Origin: Sphingobium sp. V4
GTDB taxonomy: Bacteria; Pseudomonadota; Alphaproteobacteria; Sphingomonadales; Sphingomonadaceae
DNA length: 64,000 nt
NCBI RefSeq assembly: GCF_029590555.1
Contig: NZ_CP081001.1
Coordinates: 1,984,001-2,048,000 of the forward strand
Reading direction: 5' to 3'
The notes beneath the pieces were generated by a model. It was not told the origin of the DNA. It did no database searches and was given only the letters and a program-made list of their open reading frames with translations. The position numbers and the translations under genes are program-made. Shown piece by piece: positions 20,210-28,849 of the stretch; within the stretch, counting starts at the first letter, position 1, and each line of letters opens with the position of its first letter.

Positions 20210-21841
20210 TTACACCAGCCGGCTCTGCTTGACCGCCGCCTGAATGAAGCTGGCGAAGAGCGGATGCGGGTCGAAGGGCTTGGATTTCAGTTCCGGGTGG
20301 AACTGCACGCCGACAAACCAGGGATGGTCGGGCCGCTCGACGATTTCCGGCAGCGTGCCGTCCGGCGACATGCCCGAGAAGATCAGGCCGCCCTTTTCCA
20401 GCGGCTCGCGATAGCCCGCATTCACCTCATAGCGGTGGCGGTGCCGTTCGCTGATCTCGGTCGCGCCATAGACGCCCGCAACGACGCTGTTACCGTCGAG
20501 CCTGGCGGGATAGGCGCCCAGGCGCATCGTGCCGCCCAGGTCGGTTTCGGCGGTGCGCTTCTGCAGGCCTTCCTTGCTCATCCATTCGGTGATGAGGCCG
20601 ACGACCGGCTCGGACGTCTCGCCAAACTCGGTGGTGGACGCGTCGGCGATACCCGCCGTGTTGCGCGCGCCCTCGATGCAGGCCATCTGCATACCGAGGC
20701 AGATGCCGAAGAAGGGCACGTTGCGTTCGCGCGCGAACTTGACCGAGGCGATCTTGCCCTCCGACCCGCGCACGCCGAAGCCGCCGGGGACGAGGATGCC
20801 GTGCATCGGTTCGAGGCTGGCGACGAGATCCTCGCCCTTCTCGAACAGCTCAGCGTCGATCCACTTGATATTGACCTTCACCCGGTTGGCGAGGCCGCCA
20901 TGGTGCAGCGCCTCGTGCAGCGACTTGTAGGCGTCGAGCAGGCCGACATATTTGCCGACCACGCCGATCGTCACTTCACCCTCGGGATTGAGCTGGCGAT
21001 CCATGATGTCGTCCCAGCGCGCCATGCTGGGCGCGGGCGCATCCTTGATGCCGAAGGCGCGCAGCACTTCCTCGTCCAGTCCTTCGGCATGATATTGCTG
21101 GGGCACGGCGTAGATGCTGCTGGCGTCCAGTGCGGGGATGACCGCTTCGGGACGCACGTTGCAGAAAAGCGCGATCTTGCGGCGCTCGCTTTCGGGCAGC
21201 GGATGTTCGCAGCGGCACAGCAATATGTCGGGCTGGATGCCGAGCGAGGTCAGTTCGCGCACGCTGTGCTGGGTCGGCTTGGTCTTCAGCTCGCCGGCCG
21301 CCGCGATATAGGGCACCAGCGTCACATGGACGAAGATCGACTGGCCGCGATCGAGGTCGTTATGGAGTTGGCGAATCGCCTCCATGAAGGGGAGCGATTC
21401 GATGTCGCCCACCGTGCCGCCGATTTCGCACAGGACGAAGTCGAGATCTTCGGTGTCGGCCAGCGCGAAGGCCTTGATCTCGTCGGTGACGTGCGGGATG
21501 ACCTGCACCGTCGCGCCCAGATAGTCGCCGCGCCGTTCGCGCTGTATGATCGTCTGGTAGACGCGGCCCTGCGTCACATTATCCGACTGACGCGCCGAAA
21601 CCCCTGTAAAACGCTCATAATGGCCAAGGTCGAGGTCGGTTTCCGCCCCATCGTCGGTCACATAGACCTCACCATGCTGATACGGGCTCATCGTGCCCGG
21701 ATCGACATTGAGATAGGGATCGAACTTCCGGATGCGAACACGGAAACCTCGCGCCTGCAACAGAGCTGCAAGCGAAGCGGCCATCAGGCCCTTGCCAAGC
21801 GAGGAGACCACGCCGCCGGTGATGAAAATATACCGCGCCAT
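20210..21841 (-). CDS. pyrG: CTP synthase
   Basis: 543 residues. It makes CTP from UTP, ATP and glutamine. The N-terminal amidoligase domain opens with [20 protein letters not shown]. The C-terminal class I glutaminase has its nucleophile in FFGICLGMQ and the His-Glu pair in [11 protein letters not shown]. It is the terminal gene of a tpiA-secG-pyrG series on the minus strand, with 90 bp between secG and pyrG, and a strong terminator follows. Confidence 0.98.
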   Translation of the reverse strand: MARYIFITGGVVSSLGKGLMAASLAALLQARGFRVRIRKFDPYLNVDPGTMSPYQHGEVYVTDDGAETDLDLGHYERFTGVSARQSDNVTQGRVYQTIIQRERRGDYLGATVQVIPHVTDEIKAFALADTEDLDFVLCEIGGTVGDIESLPFMEAIRQLHNDLDRGQSIFVHVTLVPYIAAAGELKTKPTQHSVRELTSLGIQPDILLCRCEHPLPESERRKIALFCNVRPEAVIPALDASSIYAVPQQYHAEGLDEEVLRAFGIKDAPAPSMARWDDIMDRQLNPEGEVTIGVVGKYVGLLDAYKSLHEALHHGGLANRVKVNIKWIDAELFEKGEDLVASLEPMHGILVPGGFGVRGSEGKIASVKFARERNVPFFGICLGMQMACIEGARNTAGIADASTTEFGETSEPVVGLITEWMSKEGLQKRTAETDLGGTMRLGAYPARLDGNSVVAGVYGATEISERHRHRYEVNAGYREPLEKGGLIFSGMSPDGTLPEIVERPDHPWFVGVQFHPELKSKPFDPHPLFASFIQAAVKQSRLV

Positions 21842-21878
21842 GGGAGTGGAGGCTTAGCCTTTCGGAACAACAAAGGGC

Positions 21879-21902
21879 AAGCGCGCGAATCCACGCGCGC
21901 TT
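21879..21902. other. GC inverted repeat between secG and pyrG
   Basis: Perfect 9-bp arms AAGCGCGCG/CGCGCGCTT around AATCCA, with seven As immediately to the right. Read in the direction of secG the T-run precedes the stem, so it is not a standard terminator for either strand. A role as processing site or attenuator between secG and pyrG is possible. Confidence 0.55.
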
Positions 21903-21931
21903 AAAAAAAGATCGAAAGATCGGTGAGGTGG

Positions 21932-22312
21932 TTAGTTGGCGAGCGGAACCGCGCCGTTGGCCGCCGGGGTCGGCGCCGCAGCCGCATTGCTGGCCGCACC
22001 GGCCAGCGGATCAGCATTCGCCGGCGCCGGGGCGCCCTGCGTCGCCGGAGCCTGACGCACCAGCGAGGTATCGATGTCGCTCGGCGCATGGCGCACCGAG
22101 GCGATGACCGCCATGACGATCGACAGCAGCACGAAGATGCTGGCGAGCACGGTGGTCGACCGGGTCAGGAAATCCGCCGCGCCGCGCGCCGACATCAGCC
22201 CCGCCGGGCTGCCGCCCACGCCCAGGCCGCCGCCTTCCGACTTCTGCATCAGGATGACGGTGACCAGCAGGGCGGCGATGATCGCCTGCACGACGAGGAG
22301 GAAGGTGAACAT
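21932..22312 (-). CDS. secG: preprotein translocase subunit SecG
   Basis: 126 residues. It is the small inner-membrane subunit of SecYEG, with two membrane helices (FTFLLVVQAIIAALLVTVIL, then STTVLASIFVLLSIVMAVIA) around the conserved cytosolic loop QKSEGGGLGVGGSPAGLMSA. The Ala/Pro-rich tail of about 45 residues is an alphaproteobacterial feature. It lies between tpiA and pyrG, a common neighbourhood. Confidence 0.95.
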   Translation of the reverse strand: MFTFLLVVQAIIAALLVTVILMQKSEGGGLGVGGSPAGLMSARGAADFLTRSTTVLASIFVLLSIVMAVIASVRHAPSDIDTSLVRQAPATQGAPAPANADPLAGAASNAAAAPTPAANGAVPLAN

Positions 22313-22407
22313 TGGGCTGTTTCTGTCCGGTGAAGGAGTGCGTTGGCGCGCACATAGCGATGATGGGGCGCGGGGGCAACCTTGTCCGCCCTTCCCTCCT
22401 CACACCG

Positions 22408-22449
22408 ACATCCGTTCGCTTCCCGACTTCGCTCGAAGCGAACGGATGT
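22408..22449. repeat. intergenic palindrome, CGACTTCGCTCGA-core family, copy 2
   Basis: Perfect 15-bp arms at 22408-22422 and 22435-22449 (ACATCCGTTCGCTTC and its complement) around a loop containing CCGACTTCGCTC. Same core as the 2146-2183 element. It lies 8 bp beyond the tpiA stop, in the tpiA-secG spacer, where it may also protect the tpiA mRNA end. Confidence 0.8.
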
Positions 22450-22457
22450 GTCGATCA

Positions 22458-23219
22458 TCAGGCCGCGGCCGCCATGCGCTGGTCGGCCGCCTCGATGATC
22501 GGGGCGAATTTCGCCGCGGTCAGGCTGGCGCCGCCGACCAGGCCGCCATCGACGTCGGGCACGGACATGAGTTCGACCGCATTGTCGCCGTTCATCGAGC
22601 CGCCATAGAGAATCCGCACCTTGTCCGCCTCTTCGCCGATCCGGCTCCTGAGCGCGGCGCGCAGGGCGGCGTGCATGGAGGCGACCGCCTCGATCGTGGG
22701 GATGCGTCCGGTGCCGATCGCCCAGATGGGTTCATAGGCGACCGCCAGCCAGTCGGCCGACGCGCCTTCGGGCAGCGATGCGAGCAGCTGCGCCGACACC
22801 ACTTCCTCCGCCCGACCGGCGTCGCGTATGTCGATCGTCTCGCCGACGCAGAGGATGACGTTGATGCCCGCCTTGTGCGCGGCGACCGACTTGGCGGCGA
22901 TGTCGGCATTGGTCTCGCCGCGCGCCTCGCGCCGTTCGCTGTGGCCGGTGATGACCCAGGTGGCGCCCGCCTCCGCCAGCATTTCGGCCGAGAGCGATCC
23001 GGTATAGGCGCCGCTCATGTCCATATGGCAGTTCTGCGCGCCGATGAACGCCGCGCCGCGCCGCTCCGATCCCGCCATGATGAGCGTGGCGGGCAGGCAG
23101 AGGCCCACCTCCACCGCCGGATGCGCCGCGGCCACCCGGCCGATCGCCTCCACTTCGCCCAGATGCGCGCGCATCCCGTTCATCTTCCAGTTGCCGACAA
23201 CCAGCTTCCGCCTGTTCAT
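22458..23219 (-). CDS. tpiA: triosephosphate isomerase
   Basis: 253 residues from the ATG at 23219 (MNRRKLVVGNWKMNG). It interconverts dihydroxyacetone phosphate and glyceraldehyde 3-phosphate. The catalytic set is present: Asn10 and Lys12 in NWKMN, His in ITGHSERR, Glu in AYEPIWAIGTG, and the phosphate loop YGGSMN. The frame continues open upstream but that part has no similarity. It is divergent from ppiD across 202 bp. Confidence 0.97.
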   Translation of the reverse strand: MNRRKLVVGNWKMNGMRAHLGEVEAIGRVAAAHPAVEVGLCLPATLIMAGSERRGAAFIGAQNCHMDMSGAYTGSLSAEMLAEAGATWVITGHSERREARGETNADIAAKSVAAHKAGINVILCVGETIDIRDAGRAEEVVSAQLLASLPEGASADWLAVAYEPIWAIGTGRIPTIEAVASMHAALRAALRSRIGEEADKVRILYGGSMNGDNAVELMSVPDVDGGLVGGASLTAAKFAPIIEAADQRMAAAA

Positions 23220-23421
23220 CCGCGTGATTTCCCTTGTGGTTATTGCTGCACGTCGCCCCCGCGCCTCCGTCACCGGGCTTGCCGCCCCGCGTCTCCCCGG
23301 AAGAACGGGAACTGGAGAAAGCCGATGAACGGCGCTCACGCATTTGTCCAGTGCAAGCCTTGCCGCCGCGCCGTTCCGCCCTTAAAGCGGGCCGCCACAC
23401 AGCCGCAGTACCGGGTCCCCC

Positions 23422-25371
23422 ATGCTTTCTGTCTTTCGCAGCTTCATCCGCTCCAAGTTCGGCGCGCTCTTCGCGATCCTCTTCCTGGGGGTCATCGCCG
23501 CCGCCTTCATCCTGGGCGACCTGACCAGCGGCCAGTTCGGCAACAGCCTGGGCGGGGGCGGCACGGCCGCCTCGGCAAAGGGCCACAAGCTGAGCCAGGG
23601 GGAGTTTCAGGACCGGGTGCAGCGCGTGTTCGAAAATGCGCGCCGCTCCAATCCAGGCCTCCAGATCGCCGATTTCTTCGCGCAGGGCGGCGCGGCACAG
23701 GTCTATGACCAGCTTGTCGCATCGCTGACGCTGCGCGCCTTTGCCGACGATCAGGGCGTGCATATCTCCAAGCGGCTGGTCGACGCGCAGATCGCGCAGA
23801 TCCCCGCCTTCCAGGACGCGGCCGGCAATTTCAGCCAGGAGAATTTCCGCCAACTGCTGATCCGCGAGCGGCTGACCGAACAGGCGCTGCGCGACGATAT
23901 CAGCCGCGAGATCCTCCAGCGCCAGCTGCTGGCCCCGATCGGCCTGGGCGCGCGTCCTTCCGAAACGCTGGTGCTGCCCTATGCGTCGCTGCTGCTGGAA
24001 GCGCGCCAGGGCACGGTCGCCGCGATCCCGGCGGTCGCCTTCCTCGACGAGAAGAGCCCGACCGACGCGCAGCTGGCCGATTATTACAGGAAGAACAGCG
24101 CCCGCTTCACCATCCCCGAACAGCGCCGCATCCGCTATGCGGTGGTCGACGCCGCCCGCTTCGCCCAGGCGTCGCAGCCGTCCGAGGCGGAGATCGCCGG
24201 CTATTACAACCAGAACAAGGCCGCCTATGCGGCGAAGCAGAACCGCAGCATCGAGCAGCTGGTCCTGCCGACGCAGGCGGGTGCGAAGGCGATCGCCGAT
24301 CAGGTGAAGGCCGGCAAGACCCTGGCCGTCGCCGCGCAGGGCGCGGGCCTTGCGGTGTCGACCGCCGCCGACCAGAGCCGCGAGGCGCTGACCGCATCGG
24401 CCAGCAAGGCCGTGGCCGACGCCGCCTTCGCCGCCAGGCAGGGCGAACTGGTGGGACCGGTGCGCGGATCGCTCGGCTGGCTGCTGCTGCGCGTCACCGC
24501 GATCAACGAGACGCCGGCGCGTCCACTGGCCGCCGTGCGCGGCGAAATCGTCGAGACGCTGCGCGCGCAGAAGGAAAAGCAGCTGCTCGCCGACTTCACC
24601 GGCAAGCTGGAGGACCAGATCGCCGATGGCGGCACCTTCGAGGAAGTGGTGAAGGATAATGGCCTGACGCTGGCGACCAGCCCGGCGCTGCTGTCGACCG
24701 GCAAGCAGGTCAGGGACCAGGCCTATGTGGTGCCCGCCGACATCCAGCCGCTGATCGCCCCCGTCTTCGCGATGAGCGCCGACGATGACGCGCAGCTGGT
24801 GCCGATCACCCCGGACAAGCGCTATGCGCTGGTCGCGCCGGGCGAGATCATCGCCGCCGCACCCCCGCCGCTGGCCGAGGTGAAGCAGCTGGTGCTGGCG
24901 CAGTACAAGCTCAACGCCGGCAACCAGAAGGCAAAGGCGCTGGCCGAGCAGATCCAGGCGAAGGTCGCCAAGGGCGCGAAGCTGGCCGACGCCATCGCCC
25001 AGGCCGGCGTAAAGCTGCCCGCGCCGCAGGTGCTGGGCGGCCGCCGCGCCGACATCATGCGCGGCGAACAGCGCCCGCCGGCCGAGGTCGCGATCCTCTT
25101 CTCGATGGCGGCCAACACGGTCAAGACCCTGCCGATCGGTCAGGATCGCGGCTATTTCGTGGTCCAGCTGAACAAGATCGAGCGTGGCGACGCCAAGGGC
25201 CAGCCCCAGCTGCTGGCGCAGGTACGCGACCAGCTGGGCGAAGTGATCGGCCAGGAATATGGCCAGCAGTTCGAGCGCGCGGTCGAAAAGCAGCTGGACG
25301 TTACGCGCAACGCCAATGCCGTGGCGCAGGTGCGCCAGGCGCTGGCCGCGACCAACAGCGGCGACCAGTAA
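23422..25371 (+). CDS. ppiD: PpiD-like membrane-anchored peptidyl-prolyl isomerase/chaperone
   Basis: 649 residues. One N-terminal membrane anchor (KFGALFAILFLGVIAAAFIL, about residues 12-31) is followed by a SurA-like N-terminal chaperone region, a central parvulin-type domain (YAVVDAARFAQASQPSEAEI and on) and a long helical C-terminal region. It would sit at the periplasmic face of the inner membrane and help fold exported proteins near the Sec translocon; secG lies 1.1 kb away. The isomerase active site looks degenerate, as in many PpiD proteins, so chaperoning may be the main role. The gene is followed at 2 bp by trpE. Confidence 0.9.
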   Translation: MLSVFRSFIRSKFGALFAILFLGVIAAAFILGDLTSGQFGNSLGGGGTAASAKGHKLSQGEFQDRVQRVFENARRSNPGLQIADFFAQGGAAQVYDQLVASLTLRAFADDQGVHISKRLVDAQIAQIPAFQDAAGNFSQENFRQLLIRERLTEQALRDDISREILQRQLLAPIGLGARPSETLVLPYASLLLEARQGTVAAIPAVAFLDEKSPTDAQLADYYRKNSARFTIPEQRRIRYAVVDAARFAQASQPSEAEIAGYYNQNKAAYAAKQNRSIEQLVLPTQAGAKAIADQVKAGKTLAVAAQGAGLAVSTAADQSREALTASASKAVADAAFAARQGELVGPVRGSLGWLLLRVTAINETPARPLAAVRGEIVETLRAQKEKQLLADFTGKLEDQIADGGTFEEVVKDNGLTLATSPALLSTGKQVRDQAYVVPADIQPLIAPVFAMSADDDAQLVPITPDKRYALVAPGEIIAAAPPPLAEVKQLVLAQYKLNAGNQKAKALAEQIQAKVAKGAKLADAIAQAGVKLPAPQVLGGRRADIMRGEQRPPAEVAILFSMAANTVKTLPIGQDRGYFVVQLNKIERGDAKGQPQLLAQVRDQLGEVIGQEYGQQFERAVEKQLDVTRNANAVAQVRQALAATNSGDQ

Positions 25372-25372
25372 G

Positions 25373-26908
25373 ATGGCGGCCAAAGGGGCAATGGGCATCG
25401 GGGGCTTGGACGGCGTGACGAGTGCGCGCGCGGCTCTGGCGCGGGGCGAATCGGCCCTGGTGTGGCGGCGGCAGATCGCCGACACCGACACGCCGATCTC
25501 CGCCGCGCTCAAGCTGTTCGAGTCCGATCGCGGCGATTATCTGCTGGAATCGGTCGAGGGCGGCGCGGTGCGCGGCCGCTACAGCCTGATCGGCCTAGCC
25601 CCCGACCTGGTCTTTCGCGCGCACGGCCAGAGCGCCGAGATCAACCGGCAATGGGCGACCGACCGCGACGCCTTCGTGCCCGAACAGGCCGGCGCGCTCG
25701 ATGCGCTGCGCGCGCTGGTGGCGGAATGCCGGGCGGAGATGGACGCCGCGCTGCCCGCTGCGCTCGCCTGCCTGGTCGGCTATTTCGGCTACGAAACGGT
25801 TGGGCTGGTCGAAAAGCTGCCCCGCCCGGCGCCCAATCCGATCGGCGTACCCGACATGCTGTTCGTGCGGCCGACCGTGATCCTGATCTTCGACCGGCTG
25901 GCCGATCAGCTCTATATCGTCTCGCCGGTGTGGAAGGGCAGCTTCGCCGATGCCGAAAAGGCGATCGAGGCGGCACTTGAGCGGATCGACGCCACCGCCG
26001 CGCGCCTCGCCGCGCCGCTCCCCCCCCTGCCCGCACCGGCCGACATCGCTGACGTGGAAGTGACGCCCGTGCTGGAACCGGGCCGCTATGCGCAGATGGT
26101 GGACGCGGCCAAGGACTATATCGTCGCGGGCGACATCTTCCAGGTGGTGCTGGCCCAGCGCTTCACAAGTCCCTTCACCCTGCCGCCGATCGCCCTCTAT
26201 CGCGCGCTGCGGCGGATCAATCCGTCGCCCTTCCTCTATTATCTCGACCTGCCAGGCTTCGCGCTGATCGGATCGTCACCGGAAATTCTCGTCCGCGCCC
26301 GCGATGGCGAGGTAACGATCCGCCCGATCGCCGGCACCCGCCCGCGTGGCAAAAGCGCGGTCGAGGACGCCGCCAATCGCGAAAGCCTGCTCGCCGATCC
26401 CAAGGAACGGGCCGAGCATCTGATGCTGCTGGACCTGGGCCGCAACGATGTCGGCCGCGTCGCCGCCGCCGGAACGGTGACGGTCACGGAAAGCTACAGC
26501 GTCGAATTTTACAGCCATGTCATGCACATCGTGTCCAACGTGGTCGGCCGCCTCGCGCCCGACAAGGATGCGATCGACGCACTGTTCGCGGGTTTTCCGG
26601 CGGGCACCGTTTCGGGCGCGCCCAAGGTCCGAGCCTGCGAGATCATCGCGGAACTGGAGCCGGAAACGCGCGGCGCCTATGCCGGCGGGGTCGGCTATTT
26701 CGGGCCGGACGGCAATATGGACAGTTGCATCGTGCTGCGCACGGCGGTGCTCAAGGACGGGATCATGCACGTCCAGGCGGGCGCGGGCATCGTCGCCGAT
26801 TCGAACGCCGACTATGAGCAGCGCGAATGCGAGGCCAAGAGCGGCGCGCTGCTAGCCGCGGCGCGCGAGGCGGTGAGCGTGGCGCGGGATGCCGGGTTCG
26901 GGCAGTAA
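25373..26908 (+). CDS. trpE: anthranilate synthase component I
   Basis: Converts chorismate and ammonia to anthranilate, the first step of tryptophan synthesis; about 511 residues. The N-terminal domain carries the tryptophan-inhibition region (LLESVEGG). The catalytic core shows PSPFLYYLDLPGFALIGSSP, IRPIAGTRPRGK, LDLGRNDVGRVA and FPAGTVSGAPKVRACEII. I put the start at 25373, right after the ppiD stop (TAAG-ATG). The in-frame ATG at 25391 has a GGGG close in front and is an alternative. trpG is not next to it: the following genes are on the other strand, so the amidotransferase partner must lie elsewhere. Confidence 0.95.
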   Translation: MAAKGAMGIGGLDGVTSARAALARGESALVWRRQIADTDTPISAALKLFESDRGDYLLESVEGGAVRGRYSLIGLAPDLVFRAHGQSAEINRQWATDRDAFVPEQAGALDALRALVAECRAEMDAALPAALACLVGYFGYETVGLVEKLPRPAPNPIGVPDMLFVRPTVILIFDRLADQLYIVSPVWKGSFADAEKAIEAALERIDATAARLAAPLPPLPAPADIADVEVTPVLEPGRYAQMVDAAKDYIVAGDIFQVVLAQRFTSPFTLPPIALYRALRRINPSPFLYYLDLPGFALIGSSPEILVRARDGEVTIRPIAGTRPRGKSAVEDAANRESLLADPKERAEHLMLLDLGRNDVGRVAAAGTVTVTESYSVEFYSHVMHIVSNVVGRLAPDKDAIDALFAGFPAGTVSGAPKVRACEIIAELEPETRGAYAGGVGYFGPDGNMDSCIVLRTAVLKDGIMHVQAGAGIVADSNADYEQRECEAKSGALLAAAREAVSVARDAGFGQ

Positions 26909-26923
26909 GTCACACGGCCTTCG

Positions 26924-27649
26924 TTAGCGACACGCCCGCCATCCCATCGCGCCGCGTTCCGCCTGGTCGAGGTGGAAATGATCGCGATGGGCGGCATTGT
27001 AATCAGGTGACAGCACCGTCGAGAACAGGTCGCACGCCCCGTCGCGCACTGCGCGCAGGAAAGCCGCGTCCTTCCCCTCCCCCTTCCAGTCGTTGACGAG
27101 GCTGACCTGCCGCCCGTCCGCCAGCACGAAGGCCGCCACGTCGATCGCGTCGGCGGTGGCATGTTCGCTGAAATCGCCCTGGCTGCGGCCGTACATGCGG
27201 CGACAGCTATAGCTGCCGAAATGGCGAATGCTGCGGACCGGCTGGCCATAGATGCGCTGGGCGGCGGGCTGTACCACCTGCCATTCCCACAACCTGAACG
27301 CGGCCGCCACCGGACAGGACGGCGCGACTGACGCGGGCGACAGGGCGATGGCGTCCGCTTCCCCTTTCAGCCGCACCGCGTCGGCATAGGCGCACTGACC
27401 GTCGCCGCCCGGCTTCATCGCCACATAATCGACGCCGGCCCGGTCGAGCAGTGCCCGGCACCGGGCCGTATCGCCGGTCAGCGCGGCCAGCTTGCGCCCG
27501 GTGAAAAGCCCGACCGGCTGCGCGAGGTCGAGGTCGGTCCAGGGCAGATCCTGCGGCCGCTGGCGCAGCCAGGCATGGCCGAGGAACAGCAGCAGCAGCG
27601 CGCCACCCAGCAGGACGACACGACGAAGGGTCAGATGAAGTTTCCGCAT
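26924..27649 (-). CDS. extensin-like C-terminal domain protein
   Basis: 241 residues. One N-terminal hydrophobic helix (VVLLGGALLLLFLGHAWL, about 11-28) anchors or exports it. The rest is an extensin-like domain: CRALLDRAGVDYVAM, a cysteine-rich centre (GSYSCRRMYGR), SEHATADAIDVAAF and HRDHFHLDQA. The His/Asp pattern (SEHATADAIDVAAF with HFHLD) recalls zinc peptidoglycan peptidases of the LAS/DD-peptidase group, so cell-wall hydrolysis is plausible but unproven. It is convergent with trpE (15-bp gap) and 3 bp after the NUDIX gene. Confidence 0.82.
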   Translation of the reverse strand: MRKLHLTLRRVVLLGGALLLLFLGHAWLRQRPQDLPWTDLDLAQPVGLFTGRKLAALTGDTARCRALLDRAGVDYVAMKPGGDGQCAYADAVRLKGEADAIALSPASVAPSCPVAAAFRLWEWQVVQPAAQRIYGQPVRSIRHFGSYSCRRMYGRSQGDFSEHATADAIDVAAFVLADGRQVSLVNDWKGEGKDAAFLRAVRDGACDLFSTVLSPDYNAAHRDHFHLDQAERGAMGWRACR

Positions 27650-27652
27650 CCC

Positions 27653-28468
27653 CTAAGCACGCCGGACCTGCCGCATGGGTTCCGACGTAACCGGATAGCC
27701 GAGATGATCGGGGATGCAGAGATGCGCCTCCCCGTCCCGCTCCTCCTTCCATGGCCGCACCTTCTCGACCGGAAAGGCCGCCGCATGGGCCACCAGATCG
27801 GCGTGGGAGGCGAAGGGCGCCAGCCGCTCCAGATTGCGCCGGGTGGGAAAGATGATCCTTCCCTCGCCCGCGTCGCAGCGCGCCAGCACCTCGGCCGCGC
27901 TGCTCCAGAGGAGCCGCACATTCTCGGTCGAATCGACGCTCGCCATCTGCCCCTCCGGCGCGCGGGCCAGGTAGAAACGCGTGTCGAACACCCGCGCGGC
28001 CCGCTCGAAGGGCGCGGGGTGCCAGCGCGCGAAGGGGGTCAGCGCTTCGAACGCGATGCCCAGGCCATGCCGGTCCAGCAGATCGCCGAGCGGCCTGCCG
28101 TCATGCAAGCCATCGCGCAGCCGCAGCACCGATGCGGCGTCCACCAGCCCGGCCAGACCGATCCCCAGCCCCGCTTCCTCGATCGTCTCGCGAATCGCGG
28201 CGATGCGGGCGGCCGCCTCGTCCGGCGCCAGGTCATGGTCGAGCCGCGCGGCCAGCGCATGGTCGGCCTCGTCCACTGCGCCGCCGGGAAAGACCAGCGC
28301 GCCGGCGGCGAAAGCCATGGTCGACGCCCGCTCCACCATCAATATTTCGGGTGGCAATATTGCGGGCGGCAATATTTCGGGGGACAATATCGCGGAGGGC
28401 GCGGCCGGCCGGTCGCGCAGGATCACCACCGTCGCGGCGGGACGGCCCGCATCATCTTCATCTGTCAT
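27653..28468 (-). CDS. NUDIX hydrolase (CoA/NDP-sugar-like) with in-frame repeat expansion
   Basis: 271 residues from an ATG at 28468. The NUDIX box is split as in the long NUDT7/NUDT19-like group: FPGGAVDEADHALAARL, an insert, then AIRETIEEAGLGI. Substrate is unknown. Between the first strand (ATVVILRDRP) and LMVERAST the protein has a pentapeptide repeat (AILSP, EILPP, AILPP, EIL) encoded by the 15-bp tandem repeat at 28341-28400. This lengthens the loop before the substrate pocket. Start choice: the frame is open to 28519 but only the 28468 start gives a family-like N-terminus. Confidence 0.85.
   Translation of the reverse strand: MTDEDDAGRPAATVVILRDRPAAPSAILSPEILPPAILPPEILMVERASTMAFAAGALVFPGGAVDEADHALAARLDHDLAPDEAAARIAAIRETIEEAGLGIGLAGLVDAASVLRLRDGLHDGRPLGDLLDRHGLGIAFEALTPFARWHPAPFERAARVFDTRFYLARAPEGQMASVDSTENVRLLWSSAAEVLARCDAGEGRIIFPTRRNLERLAPFASHADLVAHAAAFPVEKVRPWKEERDGEAHLCIPDHLGYPVTSEPMRQVRRA
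28341..28400. repeat. four-copy 15-bp tandem repeat inside the NUDIX gene
   Basis: Four contiguous units: AATATTTCGGGTGGC, AATATTGCGGGCGGC, AATATTTCGGGGGAC and AATATCGCGGAGGGC. The unit is a multiple of three, so the reading frame is preserved. It is strikingly AT-richer than its surroundings. Copy number may vary between strains by slippage. Confidence 0.9.
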
Positions 28469-28534
28469 GGAAACCGCTCTAGGCGCTTGCCGCACGGGCG
28501 GTAAAGTCCTTCGGATCAACCCCGGTGAGGAGGT

Positions 28535-28610
<76 letters not shown>

Positions 28611-28849
28611 TGAAGGAGCGCTGCCTATAGGCGAGGCTTTTGGGCCTTGCAACGGTCTTTTGCCGAAAAAATCGCGGCCATTGCTGATCTCGATCAAGGG
28701 GCAGGAAGCGCCCGCGATTCCCGCGCGGCGAGGCGGTGTCTCAGCCAGACATTACTCCTGCGTAACGCCCGGAACGATGGCCCCGCCCGGCCATTGATGC
28801 CCCGACGACGCCGATAATGCGTCGCCAGGACAGACCAAGGAGAAGGACG

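Noticed and set aside
21879..21902. Hairpin as secG terminator
   Set aside because: The homopolymer run is on the wrong side for minus-strand transcription (T-run precedes the stem).
22732..25512. 926-residue minus-strand frame spanning tpiA and ppiD
   Set aside because: Antisense shadow of ppiD running into tpiA out of frame; no similarity, while ppiD and tpiA are both clear.
28341..28400. Four direct repeats as a possible CRISPR array
   Set aside because: Units are contiguous without spacers, only 15 bp, and lie in frame within a NUDIX gene.
28771..28800. GGAAC as the -35 of an EcfG (general stress) promoter before the SWFGD gene
   Set aside because: No CGTT-type -10 at 16-19 bp downstream; the expected position reads TTGATG.
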